DNA of 64,000 nt. It comes from Nocardioides daedukensis. Lineage in GTDB: Bacteria; Actinomycetota; Actinomycetes; Propionibacteriales; Nocardioidaceae. Below the pieces are notes generated by a model. That model saw only the letters and a program-made list of their open reading frames with translations. It did no database searches and was not told where the DNA came from. This document shows positions 27,662 to 35,613 of the stretch, piece after piece. A program made the translations under genes and the position numbers. How positions within the stretch are numbered: position 1 is the first letter of the stretch; each line of letters begins with the position of its first letter. Location: assembly GCF_013408415.1 (NCBI RefSeq), contig NZ_JACCAA010000001.1, positions 2,790,001 through 2,854,000 of the forward strand, read 5' to 3'.

Positions 27662-27662
27662 C

Positions 27663-27777
27663 GCGCGAAGTGTCGATCCTTGCGCCTCGAGAGCTCAGTT
27701 GTTGATGAGCGAGAGCGCAAGGATCGACACCTCAGGCATCAACAGGTGACACTTCGCGCATCAAGAACTGACAGCTC
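27663..27777. repeat. Nested inverted repeats between convergent genes
   Basis: Three interleaved pairs fill this 115-base gap. GTGTCGATCCTTGCGC (27670-27685) pairs perfectly with 27715-27730. GCGCGAAGTGTC (27663-27674) pairs perfectly with 27748-27759. GAGCTCAGTTGTTGATG (27691-27707) pairs imperfectly with 27759-27777. The first pair probably terminates the monooxygenase transcript and, in the opposite sense, the regulator transcript. The crossing arms mean that alternative folds compete. Confidence 0.75.
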
Positions 27778-27781
27778 GTGG

Positions 27782-30424
27782 TCAGGTGAGGGTGCCCGGG
27801 ATCTGGGTGCGGCTGGTCAGGCACAGCTTCTGCAGCACGTGCTCGACATGCCCCTCGATGGTCCGGGGTGAGAGCACCAGCCTCGCCGCGATCTCCTTGT
27901 TGGACAGGCCCTTGGCGACCAGCCCGGCCACCTCCCTCTCTCGGGGTGTGAGCATCGCGAGGGTGTCGGCCACGGCCGCCGACTCGGGCAGCACGACGCT
28001 CTCGTCCAGCGCGAAGGCGATCACGTCCGAGACCGACATCGCTGCACCCTCGGCGTGCAGCTCGTCGTAGCGGTCTGCGCCGAGCTGTTCCCTGGCCAGT
28101 GACGAATAGCGCTCGCGTACGTCGACCCAGTGGTGGGAGCCGTAGAGCTGTCGGCCGAACGCGCCCCACAGGTTCGAGGCAGAACCGACCAGGAGGGCCG
28201 CTCGCTCCGTCTCCCCGAGAACCGCCTCGGTCCAGCCGAGCAGGTCGATGATCAGCGTCGCTCCGATTTCGTCGTCGAAGTCGCGGATCAGGGTGAGACC
28301 ACCCAGCGCCATCTGGTGCGCGCGCTCGGCGTCCCCGTTGAGCAGCTCGACTGCGCCGAGCCCGAAGTCGGCGTAGGCCTTGAACCACCGCTCACCTGTG
28401 GCGCCGGAGCGCTCGTGCACCTCGCGGTAGTGCTGCTCGGACAACTCGGCCTGGCCTGTGAAGGCATAGAGCATGCCCAGGTGTACGTCGAGTGCCGAGC
28501 GCAGCCCGCCGCGTGGTTCGTTGGCCCGGTAGCGGGAGAGCGCCTCGAGAAGCAAGGGTTCCGCGGCGGGGAAGTCCCCGGCGAAGTACTCGCGCAGGCC
28601 CCGGGTGTGTTCGACGAAGTCAGCAGTCGCCGCATCGCCGGTGAGGGCTGCGATGCGCTCAGCCTCGGTCAGTGACGCGCCCGCACCGTCACGATCTCCC
28701 TGCAGGGTCTGGACCAGGGCCAGGGTGGCCAGTGCCTGGCCACGCACCTCGGAGTCCGCGTCCACGCGCTCGACGGCGCGGTCCAGCCAGAGTCGATGCT
28801 CGCGCACGGACGCGCCACCGGCCCACAGGAACCATGGCTCGGCGACCACCTGGGCAGCGGTGCGGCGTACGTCCTGGCAGGTCGACTCGTCGAGCGCCCA
28901 GTGCAGCGCCTTGCGCACGTTGGCACGGTTGGCGCGGAACCAGCCGTTGATGCGGCGCTGATCCGGGCCGGGCCACGCGACGACGAGCTCACGCACCTTG
29001 GCCAGGGTCCAGGCGAGCAGGCGTTCATGGAGGCCATCGAGCGCGTCCTCGCTCAGGTGGCTCTGGCCGTACTCGCGGATCGTCTCGAGCATCCGGAACC
29101 GGACCGAGGACTCGTGCTCCTCGCGCAGCAGAATCGACTTGCTTACCAGCGCCATGATCGCGTCGAGGATCCGCGGGGAGGTCAGTTCGTCGTTCGCGCA
29201 GATCTCCTCGGCCATGGCCAGGTCGAAGCCACCGGCGAAGACCGAGGCCCGGGACCAGAGAAGCTGCTGCTCCGCGGTGCAGTGGTCGTGGCTCCAGTCC
29301 AGAGTCGCGATCAGGCTCTGGTGTCGGGAAGGTGCGGCCCGGTTGCCCGTGGTCAGGAGGTCGAGGCGGTGGTCGAGCCGGTCGGCGAGCTCGGAGACCG
29401 AGAGCACCGGGAGCCGGGCGCAGGCCAGCTCGATGGCCAGGGGTAGTCCGTCCAGGCGCTCGCAGACACGGCGTACTGCTTCCCGATTGGAGTCGTCAAT
29501 CCGGAACCCGCTCAGCACCGCGTCCGCGCGGCTCTCGAACAGGGCCGTCGCGGAGTCGAGTGGGTCATGACCGGGGGCGTCCGTGTCGGGCATCGGGAGC
29601 GAGCCGAGTGGGAGGACGAACTCTTCCGGAAGAGCCAGGACCTCCCTGCTGGTGACGATGATCGCCAATCCGGTGGTGGCCTGCAGCAGGGTGTGGACCA
29701 GGCCTGCCACGGCGTCGACGAGGTGCTCGCAGTTGTCGAGTACGAGCAGCATGCGTCGATCGCCAAGGTGGTCGATGAGGGCGGCCTCGGCGGTGGCGCC
29801 CTGCTGGTCCCGACCTGCGAGGTTGAGACCTTCGAGCACGGTCTGTGCGATCAGTTCGGGGCTGCGCAGAGAAGCGAGTTCGACGAAGCGGACGCCGTCA
29901 CTGAAGGCGCGGCGTACCTCTTGGGCGGTGTGTGTCGCCAGACGCGTCTTGCCCATGCCGCCGGGACCGGTGATGGTGACCAACCGGTGCTCTCCGAGCA
30001 GTCCGCGCAACCGCGCGATCTCGGGGCGGCGGCCGATGAAGGTCGTGGAGAAGTGGGGCAGCGTCGGAGTGCCCGGCGCGGTCAGCTGGCGACCTTGTGC
30101 CGGATCCGGGAGTACGTCGGCCGCCAGCTCCTCGCGGGCGCGGGCCACCGCACGGGCCAGTGTCGAGGATGCGTGCTCCCAGCCAATGGTGTCCTTGATC
30201 GCCTGGACGGTGATCTCCGGATCCGTGCTGAGGAGTTCCTTGATGGAATCGGAATGGGCGTCGTAGAGGGTGCTCCGGGTGCCGCGGCGGTCATCGGGAG
30301 GAGCGGAGAGTTGGAGCGCGCGGCGAATTGTGTTGCGCGAAAAGCCGGTGCGACGGGATATTCCCTTGATGGTCTCTCCGGACGCGTGAAGCGTGCGAAT
30401 TCGCTCCCACTCGTCTGAATTCAT
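27782..30424 (-). CDS. LuxR-type ATPase regulator with IstA-like N-terminal HTH
   Basis: An 880-residue regulator. Residues 5-40 ('RIRTLHASGETIKGISRRTG') are a helix-turn-helix like that of IS21 transposase IstA, and residues 55-100 resemble the adjoining IstA segment. An NB-ARC/AAA-type ATPase follows with Walker A 'GPGGMGKT' (153-160) and Walker B 'MLLVLDNCEHL'. A TPR-like helical region leads to a C-terminal LuxR helix-turn-helix, 'LTPREREVAGLVAKGLSNKE'. An AGGAG site 7 bases before the ATG at 30424 fixes the start; the frame extends to 30508. It lies between the two units with the shared palindrome and is the obvious regulator of the cluster. No transposase catalytic domain is present. 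Confidence 0.85.
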   Translation of the reverse strand: MNSDEWERIRTLHASGETIKGISRRTGFSRNTIRRALQLSAPPDDRRGTRSTLYDAHSDSIKELLSTDPEITVQAIKDTIGWEHASSTLARAVARAREELAADVLPDPAQGRQLTAPGTPTLPHFSTTFIGRRPEIARLRGLLGEHRLVTITGPGGMGKTRLATHTAQEVRRAFSDGVRFVELASLRSPELIAQTVLEGLNLAGRDQQGATAEAALIDHLGDRRMLLVLDNCEHLVDAVAGLVHTLLQATTGLAIIVTSREVLALPEEFVLPLGSLPMPDTDAPGHDPLDSATALFESRADAVLSGFRIDDSNREAVRRVCERLDGLPLAIELACARLPVLSVSELADRLDHRLDLLTTGNRAAPSRHQSLIATLDWSHDHCTAEQQLLWSRASVFAGGFDLAMAEEICANDELTSPRILDAIMALVSKSILLREEHESSVRFRMLETIREYGQSHLSEDALDGLHERLLAWTLAKVRELVVAWPGPDQRRINGWFRANRANVRKALHWALDESTCQDVRRTAAQVVAEPWFLWAGGASVREHRLWLDRAVERVDADSEVRGQALATLALVQTLQGDRDGAGASLTEAERIAALTGDAATADFVEHTRGLREYFAGDFPAAEPLLLEALSRYRANEPRGGLRSALDVHLGMLYAFTGQAELSEQHYREVHERSGATGERWFKAYADFGLGAVELLNGDAERAHQMALGGLTLIRDFDDEIGATLIIDLLGWTEAVLGETERAALLVGSASNLWGAFGRQLYGSHHWVDVRERYSSLAREQLGADRYDELHAEGAAMSVSDVIAFALDESVVLPESAAVADTLAMLTPREREVAGLVAKGLSNKEIAARLVLSPRTIEGHVEHVLQKLCLTSRTQIPGTLT

Positions 30425-30602
30425 TCTAGGACTCCTGTACGCGCATAAATCACCATGATCTGGATCACTATTGGGTACGGGTCCGGCGTTGTCAATCAAG
30501 GGGGTCAACTTCGGTACTGGGGTGTCACGCCGTTCGTCGGATGTGACTCCGAGCCGTTGTTCTGCCGCTGATTCGAGTCTGTCGAGGGGGTCAACGACAT
30601 CG

Positions 30603-30616
30603 CGTGGTCGACCACG
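30603..30616. promoter_or_regulatory. Palindromic operator before the SnoaL-reductase-ligase unit
   Basis: CGTGGTCGACCACG is a perfect 14-base palindrome. With the next six bases it matches 26348-26367 at 19 of 20 positions. It lies 145 bases before the SnoaL-like ATG in the 336-base gap (30425-30760) that also contains the promoter of the divergent LuxR-type gene. Confidence 0.7.
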
Positions 30617-30760
30617 TGGTTGCCCGGTTCAAGCATCGAACAGGGTCGGGCAAAGTGGCCTGTGTCACGTCAGGTGGCGGAGGTCAAGAAGAATCCAATT
30701 CAACGCAGAACGCCTATTTCGCTGACGACGGTTCTTTCAATTCTTTTGAGGAGATCAATC

Positions 30761-31156
30761 ATGGCCAGCAGTAATATCGACGCCCTGAAGAATGCATTCG
30801 CTGCCGCAGACGCCGGTGACGCCGGTCCGTTGGTTGCGCTCTATGACGACAACCTCTCCTGGGCCGGCTTCACCCTCGAGGGCACCCAGACGGTCTACAC
30901 CAAGGGCTCGTTCCTCGAGGCCTTCGGCGTGCTCGCCAAGCTTGATGAGTCGGCCAACGAGGTGCTGGAGGCGACCGAGACCCCGGAGGGCATCGTGACC
31001 GCCACCCTGCGTCTCTACCGGCGCCTCGGGGACAAGTCCCTGGACGTGCAGGGCGTCTTCACCCACCGCTTCGTCGACGGCAAGGTCACTCACGGCTCGG
31101 ATGTCGTGCCGGCGGAGTTCGAGAAGTTCTGGGCCGAGACCGGTCTGTCTGCCTGA
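30761..31156 (+). CDS. SnoaL-like (NTF2-fold) protein
   Basis: A 131-residue protein with the NTF2/SnoaL cone fold pattern: 'LKNAFAAADAGDAGPLVALY', 'DDNLSWAGFT', and a C-terminal 'VQGVFTHRFVDGKVTHGSDV'. Members include polyketide cyclases, isomerases and small hydrolases; similar small proteins accompany flavin monooxygenases in some aromatic-degradation clusters. A GAGGAG ribosome site 7 bases before the ATG at 30761 supports this start; the frame is open back to 30620. It is first in a likely operon with the flavin reductase, CoA ligase and MFS transporter. Confidence 0.8.
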   Translation: MASSNIDALKNAFAAADAGDAGPLVALYDDNLSWAGFTLEGTQTVYTKGSFLEAFGVLAKLDESANEVLEATETPEGIVTATLRLYRRLGDKSLDVQGVFTHRFVDGKVTHGSDVVPAEFEKFWAETGLSA

Positions 31157-31240
31157 CCCCTGTCTCCTCGGGCCTGTCGGCGGCCGCTGACTGGCCCGGG
31201 GCCTCCACCCCACCCACCAGATCACCCTTCGGAGATCGAG

Positions 31241-31786
31241 ATGACACTCATGGCCACCCCGCGCAGCGCTACCTCGGCTGCCCTCGGTCGAGCAGTCCGC
31301 CCCACGCACTCGACCATGCAATGCACCCCCTTCCGTGATGTCATGGCCCACATGGCCGCGCCGGTCTCGGTGATCACCGCCGCCCGGGATGGCGTCGGCA
31401 GCGGCGCGACGGTGAGTGCGTTGATGTCGCTCTCGATGACCCCCGAGATGCTGGTGGTGGCGCTGGACCGCACCTCGGCGACACTCGAGGTGATCCGCAA
31501 CTCGCGTCGCTTCGGCGTGAACATCCTGGCCGTCGACCAGCTGGATCTCGCCATGCACTTCGCCTCGAAGGTGCCGGAGAAGTTCGCCGACCTGGCCTGG
31601 CACCTCGAGTCCGGCGTCCCTCGTCTGGCCGGTGTCTCCGGGTGGGTCCGCTGCACCGTCGAGCGGATCCAGCCTGGCGGCGACCACGTGCTCGTCTCAG
31701 GCCTCGTCGAGACCGCGCACCACGACCCCGCGCAGTCGCCGATGACCTATCACGGGCGGACCTTCGGCACCCACGCACCGCGGTGA
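31241..31786 (+). CDS. Flavin reductase (HpaC/HsaB-type)
   Basis: A 181-residue member of the flavin reductase-like domain family. It has 'PFRDVMAHMAAPVSVITAAR' at the start of the domain, 'GATVSALMSLSMTPEMLVVA' (flavin-contacting T/S-x-S-S-like segment) and 'RFGVNILAVDQ'. The C-terminus has 'YHGRTFGTH', the usual Y-x-x-x-x-Y-like end. It reduces FMN or FAD with NAD(P)H and hands it to an oxygenase, here most likely the protein encoded at 26459. A GGAGATCGAG ribosome region precedes the ATG. It overlaps the next gene by GTGA (31783-31786). Confidence 0.88.
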   Translation: MTLMATPRSATSAALGRAVRPTHSTMQCTPFRDVMAHMAAPVSVITAARDGVGSGATVSALMSLSMTPEMLVVALDRTSATLEVIRNSRRFGVNILAVDQLDLAMHFASKVPEKFADLAWHLESGVPRLAGVSGWVRCTVERIQPGGDHVLVSGLVETAHHDPAQSPMTYHGRTFGTHAPR

Positions 31787-33384
31787 CCAGCGTGCACGGG
31801 GTCGGTCTCCCCGAGGACGTGGTGGCCGCTCGGCAGCAACGCCTCGGCGACCTGCCACGCCGGGCAGCACGGCGTACGCCGTCAAGGCTGGCGCTCGTCG
31901 ACGGCCCGGTGCGGCTGAGCTTCGCCGAACTCGACGAATACGTCGACCGCGTGTCCAGCGCGATGGCCGGGGTCGGCCTGGGTCGGGGCGATGTCCTCGC
32001 GCTGCTCAGCCACAACTGCTGGCAGTTCCCGGTGATCGCGTTCGCCGCGGCCCGTCGCGGGATCGTCCTGGTGCCGGTGAACTTCATGCTCGGTGCCGAG
32101 GAGATCGGCTACATCCTCGAGCACAGTGGCGCTGTCGCCCTGGTGGCGGAGGATGCGTTGGTGCCGGTCGCCCAGGAGGCGCTCTCACCGATCGCGTTGT
32201 CGCAGCAGGTTCGGGTGCGGGTGCGCCTCGACCTCGATCCCGGCGTGCCCCTCGTGGGCGCCTGGCATCCGGCGGCGACCTGGCTTGACCACGACGCGAC
32301 CGGGTTGCCTGACGTGGAGCTGGCCGACGACGAACCGATCCGGATCATGTACACCTCCGGCACGGAGTCCCGGCCCAAGGGCGCCCTGCTGAGCAGTCGG
32401 TCGTTGATGTGGCAATACACCAGCTGCATCTCCACGGGCGGGATGGAGTCCTCGGACGTGGAGCTGCACTCGATGCCCCTTTATCACTGCGCCCAGCTCG
32501 ACAATTTCCTCTCCACCGACATCTATCTGGGCGCTACGAGCGTGATCCTGCGTCGACCCGACCCGACGGTGATCCTCGAGACCATCGAGCGCGAGCGGAT
32601 CACCAACCTGTTCCTGCCCCCGACGGTGTGGATCAGTCTGCTGGCCGCGCCCACGTTCGCAACGACGGACCTCTCCAGCCTGCGCAAGGGCTACTACGGT
32701 GCCTCGGCGATGCCGCGCGAGGTCCTGCGTGAGCTGACCTCCCGGGCGCCGGACCTGCGTCTGTGGAACTTCTATGGCCAGACCGAGATGGCGTCCCTGG
32801 CCACGGCCCTGCCGCCGGAGGAGCAGTTCACCCATGGTGGGTCGGCCGGATTTCCGGCGCTCAACGTAGAGACCCGCATCGTTGACGACGAGGATCGGGA
32901 CGTCCCCGCAGGTGAGGTGGGGGAGATCGTCCACCGCAGCCCGCATCTGGTGCTCGGCTATCTCAACGACCCCGAGAAGACCGCCGAGGCATTCCGCGGG
33001 GGCTGGTTCCACTCGGGCGACCTGGGGTACGTCGACCCCGACGGCCGGCTCTATGTGGTGGACCGCAAGAAGGACATGATCAAGTCGGGTGGCGAGAATG
33101 TGTCGAGCCGAGAGGTCGAGGAGGTCCTCTTCGAGCATCCCGACGTTGCCGAGGTGGCGGTCTTCGGTGTCGATCACCCGCGGTGGGTCGAGGCGGTCAC
33201 CGCTGCGGTGGTGCCGCGTCCGGGCGCCACGTTGGAGCCGGATGATCTGATCGGCTTCGCCCGCGGGCGATTGGCCGGCTTCAAGTGCCCGAAGTACGTC
33301 GTGGTCCTCGACGCGCTGCCGAAGAACCCCAGCGGCAAGATCCTCAAGCGGGACCTGCGGGAGGAGCATCGCGCGTTGGTGTGA
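31783..33384 (+). CDS. AMP-dependent acyl/aryl-CoA ligase
   Basis: A 533-residue ANL ligase. The P-loop is 'IRIMYTSGTESRPKGALLSS'; the usual T-T-G is replaced by T-E-S, a variant worth noting although the Ser/Thr and Lys are kept. 'NFYGQTEMASLAT', 'GWFHSGDLGYVDPDGRLYVV', 'DRKKDMIKSGGENVSSREVE' and the catalytic-Lys motif 'PKNPSGKILKRDLRE' follow. It activates an acid to its CoA thioester. I chose GTG 31783, which overlaps the reductase stop; the frame extends upstream inside that gene. In this operon it may activate either the substrate or a ring-cleavage product of the monooxygenase pathway. Confidence 0.9.
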   Translation: MTSVHGVGLPEDVVAARQQRLGDLPRRAARRTPSRLALVDGPVRLSFAELDEYVDRVSSAMAGVGLGRGDVLALLSHNCWQFPVIAFAAARRGIVLVPVNFMLGAEEIGYILEHSGAVALVAEDALVPVAQEALSPIALSQQVRVRVRLDLDPGVPLVGAWHPAATWLDHDATGLPDVELADDEPIRIMYTSGTESRPKGALLSSRSLMWQYTSCISTGGMESSDVELHSMPLYHCAQLDNFLSTDIYLGATSVILRRPDPTVILETIERERITNLFLPPTVWISLLAAPTFATTDLSSLRKGYYGASAMPREVLRELTSRAPDLRLWNFYGQTEMASLATALPPEEQFTHGGSAGFPALNVETRIVDDEDRDVPAGEVGEIVHRSPHLVLGYLNDPEKTAEAFRGGWFHSGDLGYVDPDGRLYVVDRKKDMIKSGGENVSSREVEEVLFEHPDVAEVAVFGVDHPRWVEAVTAAVVPRPGATLEPDDLIGFARGRLAGFKCPKYVVVLDALPKNPSGKILKRDLREEHRALV

Positions 33385-33414
33385 GCCTCTTTGTGCGCGC
33401 GTCGGAGGAATGGA

Positions 33415-34764
33415 ATGGGGGCCGTCGGGGTTGTCGACGTCGTGAACCTCCAGGACTCCCGCCGCATCTCTATCCTGCTGGGCGTCCTGTTCGGCCTCAC
33501 CGGCATGGGTTCCGCCTCGGCGGCCATCGCCGTACCGCTTCTTGCCGAGGACCTGGAGACCACTGTCGGTCTGGGCACCTGGACGATCACCCTCTATGCC
33601 TTGATGCTCGCCGTGGCGACGCCGATCTATGGCCGGGTCGCAGACCTGGTCGGGGTGCGGCTGCCGCTGATGGTCGGCGTCGGACTGATGACCGCCGGTG
33701 CCGTGCTCTCCGCGGCCGCCCCCAGCTTCGAAGCCCTGCTGGTCGCTCGGGTGATCCAGGGTGCCGGAGCAGCCGCAATCCCGACCCTCGGTGTCACGGT
33801 GCTCTCGGCCCGCTATGACGGGCCGGTGCGTGGGCTTGCGCTCGGCCGCCTGGCCGGTGTCGCGGCCGCGTTGTCCTGTCTCGGCCCGCTGCTCGGCGGC
33901 CTCGTCGAGGCACAGCTCGGGTGGCGCGCGGTGATGGCGTTGCCGATCTTCGGCCTGCTGATCCTGCCGTTCGTGTGGCGTGCGCTGCACGGGGGCGGCA
34001 CGCGAGCGAAGCTCGACATCGTCGGTGCGGTGCTGGTCGCGGGGACCTCGGCCGGACTGGTGCTGCTGATCCAGTCACCGTCGACCGGGTGGATCGTGGC
34101 CCTGGCCGGTGTCCTGCTGCTGGTGCTGGGCGTGCCGGCGGTGACGATGCAGGTACGTCGTCGCCCACAGGGCTTCCTGCCGCACGAGGTGATCACGAAC
34201 TCCGTGGTGATCCGCAGTGCGATCGCCGCCGCCGCCGTGCCAGCTGCCTGGTTCGGCATCCTGATCGCGGTGCCGGCCGTGATGATCGGTCACGGTTGGG
34301 AGGCTTGGGAGGTGGGCCTGCTGCTGGCGCCGAGCGCCGTGGTCGGCCTCGTCGTACCGCGGATCGCGGGACCGTTCCTCAATAAGTACGGCGCCGCGCG
34401 CGCCCTCGCATTCGCCGGGGTGAACGCCGCGGTGTCGATGCTGGTCGCTTCGATTGGCGCCGAGAACGAGTCCGCCTGGGCCCTGGCCGTGGCCGTGCTC
34501 TTCACGACGATCTCGTTCGGTGTCGGTCAGCCGGCGCTGATGGCGTCCGTCGGTGACGCGGTCCACGTGGACGTGCGCGGAGTTGCCCTCGGTGTCGCGA
34601 CCCTGCTGTTCCTGGTCGGCGGGTCCGTCGGATCGGCGGTCGTCGGCGGGCTGGGCGATGTCTACGGGATGCCGCGTTCGCTGCTTGTCCTGGCGGTGCT
34701 GCCGGTGCTCGGGATCGTGGCGCTGGTGCCGATGTTGAGGTCTGCGGCGCCTGCCGTGCGCTGA
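33415..34764 (+). CDS. MFS transporter
   Basis: A 449-residue protein with 12-14 hydrophobic segments. The A-type MFS motif is 'ATPIYGRVADLVGVRLPLMV' between the second and third helix, and 'GAGAAAIPTLGVTVLSAR' resembles motif C-type drug/H+ antiporters. It may import the substrate of the preceding enzymes or export a toxic intermediate. I chose ATG 33415 because of the GAGGAA site just upstream. It is 30 bases past the ligase stop and closes the operon. Confidence 0.88.
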   Translation: MGAVGVVDVVNLQDSRRISILLGVLFGLTGMGSASAAIAVPLLAEDLETTVGLGTWTITLYALMLAVATPIYGRVADLVGVRLPLMVGVGLMTAGAVLSAAAPSFEALLVARVIQGAGAAAIPTLGVTVLSARYDGPVRGLALGRLAGVAAALSCLGPLLGGLVEAQLGWRAVMALPIFGLLILPFVWRALHGGGTRAKLDIVGAVLVAGTSAGLVLLIQSPSTGWIVALAGVLLLVLGVPAVTMQVRRRPQGFLPHEVITNSVVIRSAIAAAAVPAAWFGILIAVPAVMIGHGWEAWEVGLLLAPSAVVGLVVPRIAGPFLNKYGAARALAFAGVNAAVSMLVASIGAENESAWALAVAVLFTTISFGVGQPALMASVGDAVHVDVRGVALGVATLLFLVGGSVGSAVVGGLGDVYGMPRSLLVLAVLPVLGIVALVPMLRSAAPAVR

Positions 34765-34774
34765 TGTCCCCCGC

Positions 34775-34939
34775 GCTGACCCGTCGTTTGCGCGCTGACC
34801 CGCCGTTTGCGCGTCGACCCGTCGCTTGTTCACCTTCTGACCGAAGCCGACCCGTCGCTTGTTCACGTTCTGAAGCCATCAGAATGTGAATTGACGACGG
34901 GTCGGCGGGGGTCAGGATGTGAATTCACGACGGGTCAGC
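34775..34939. repeat. Cluster of ~27-base direct and inverted repeats
   Basis: Four direct units begin with GACCCGTCG or GACCCGCCG (34775-34793, 34794-34812, 34813-34840, 34846-34873). Two inverted units end with CGACGGGTCGG or CGACGGGTCAG (34879-34906, 34912-34939). The longer form reads CCGACCCGTCG-N5-TTCACGTTCTGA. The units can pair as hairpins and lie between the convergent MFS and thioesterase genes. The same element occurs at 63840-63900 and in weaker form near 26275. Confidence 0.8.
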
Positions 34940-34958
34940 GTCAGGTCGGCCGCGTCGC

Positions 34959-35576
34959 TCAGGTCATGTGCTGGTCGCGGGGGATCTCGATGAAGGTGGC
35001 CTGGGCCTCGGCGGTCCGCTGGCCGGCGTGCGCAATCCACGACTCGGCGGTCGTCTTGCGGCCGGTCTGGTCGAGGATCCGGGCATGCAGCTCCAAGGGT
35101 TGCCGCAGCGGTGTCCTGTTGAGGTAGCGCACGGTGAGCGTCCCCGTGACGGAGGGTTTCAGGGTTGCCTGGACCAGGAGTCCGAACAGTGAGTCGAAGA
35201 GCCAGCTGATCGTTCCTCCGTGGACCGAGTCGGGAGGACCCTCGAACAGTGGGCCCAGGGCGACGGTGCCGCGGAGCGCGTCCCCTTCGAACGTGACCTC
35301 GAGCGGGACCGCGGCAGGGTTGCTCGCGGCATAGGTGAAGGCTTGGCCGGTCGCCCGTGCCACGGAAGGCTCCTCATAGGAGAGCCGATCGACCCGCTGG
35401 GTGGAGTGCTGGGACAGCACCCGGCTGGCCTCGTCAACGAGGGTTCGCGCCCTGTCCAGCTCAGCACCGGTCACGGTCGTCAGGCCGGTGCACAGCATGA
35501 GCTCACGCACTGCCTCGGCGAGTTCACGCTGGTCGGCTCCAGTGATGTCGCGCGGGTCCCGGCTCGGTTCCAGCAT
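34959..35576 (-). CDS. PaaI-type hotdog thioesterase
   Basis: A 205-residue protein. The C-terminal half is a hotdog domain with 'GPPDSVHGGTISWLFDSLFG', where H-G-G and the following Asp are the active-site pattern of PaaI-family acyl-CoA thioesterases. The N-terminal ~80 residues are less conserved and helical. It would release free CoA from acyl- or aryl-CoA intermediates. It is transcribed with the RidA gene from the divergent promoter shared with the ABC importer, so it probably belongs to that regulon as a rescue enzyme. Confidence 0.85.
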   Translation of the reverse strand: MLEPSRDPRDITGADQRELAEAVRELMLCTGLTTVTGAELDRARTLVDEASRVLSQHSTQRVDRLSYEEPSVARATGQAFTYAASNPAAVPLEVTFEGDALRGTVALGPLFEGPPDSVHGGTISWLFDSLFGLLVQATLKPSVTGTLTVRYLNRTPLRQPLELHARILDQTGRKTTAESWIAHAGQRTAEAQATFIEIPRDQHMT

Positions 35577-35613
35577 GCGCGATCACGCACCCGTGGGCGT
35601 CGTGGGACCCATC

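Noticed and set aside
27782..30424. IS21-like transposase because of the IstA-like N-terminus
   Set aside because: No DDE catalytic domain, no IstB partner and no terminal inverted repeats; the rest of the protein is a LuxR-type ATPase.
32185..33990. 601-codon minus-strand frame across the ligase and MFS genes
   Set aside because: It spans two real genes in antisense and has Gln/His/Arg-rich composition without domain structure.
34775..34939. CRISPR array
   Set aside because: The units are of mixed orientation with irregular and mostly absent spacers, and no cas genes are present.
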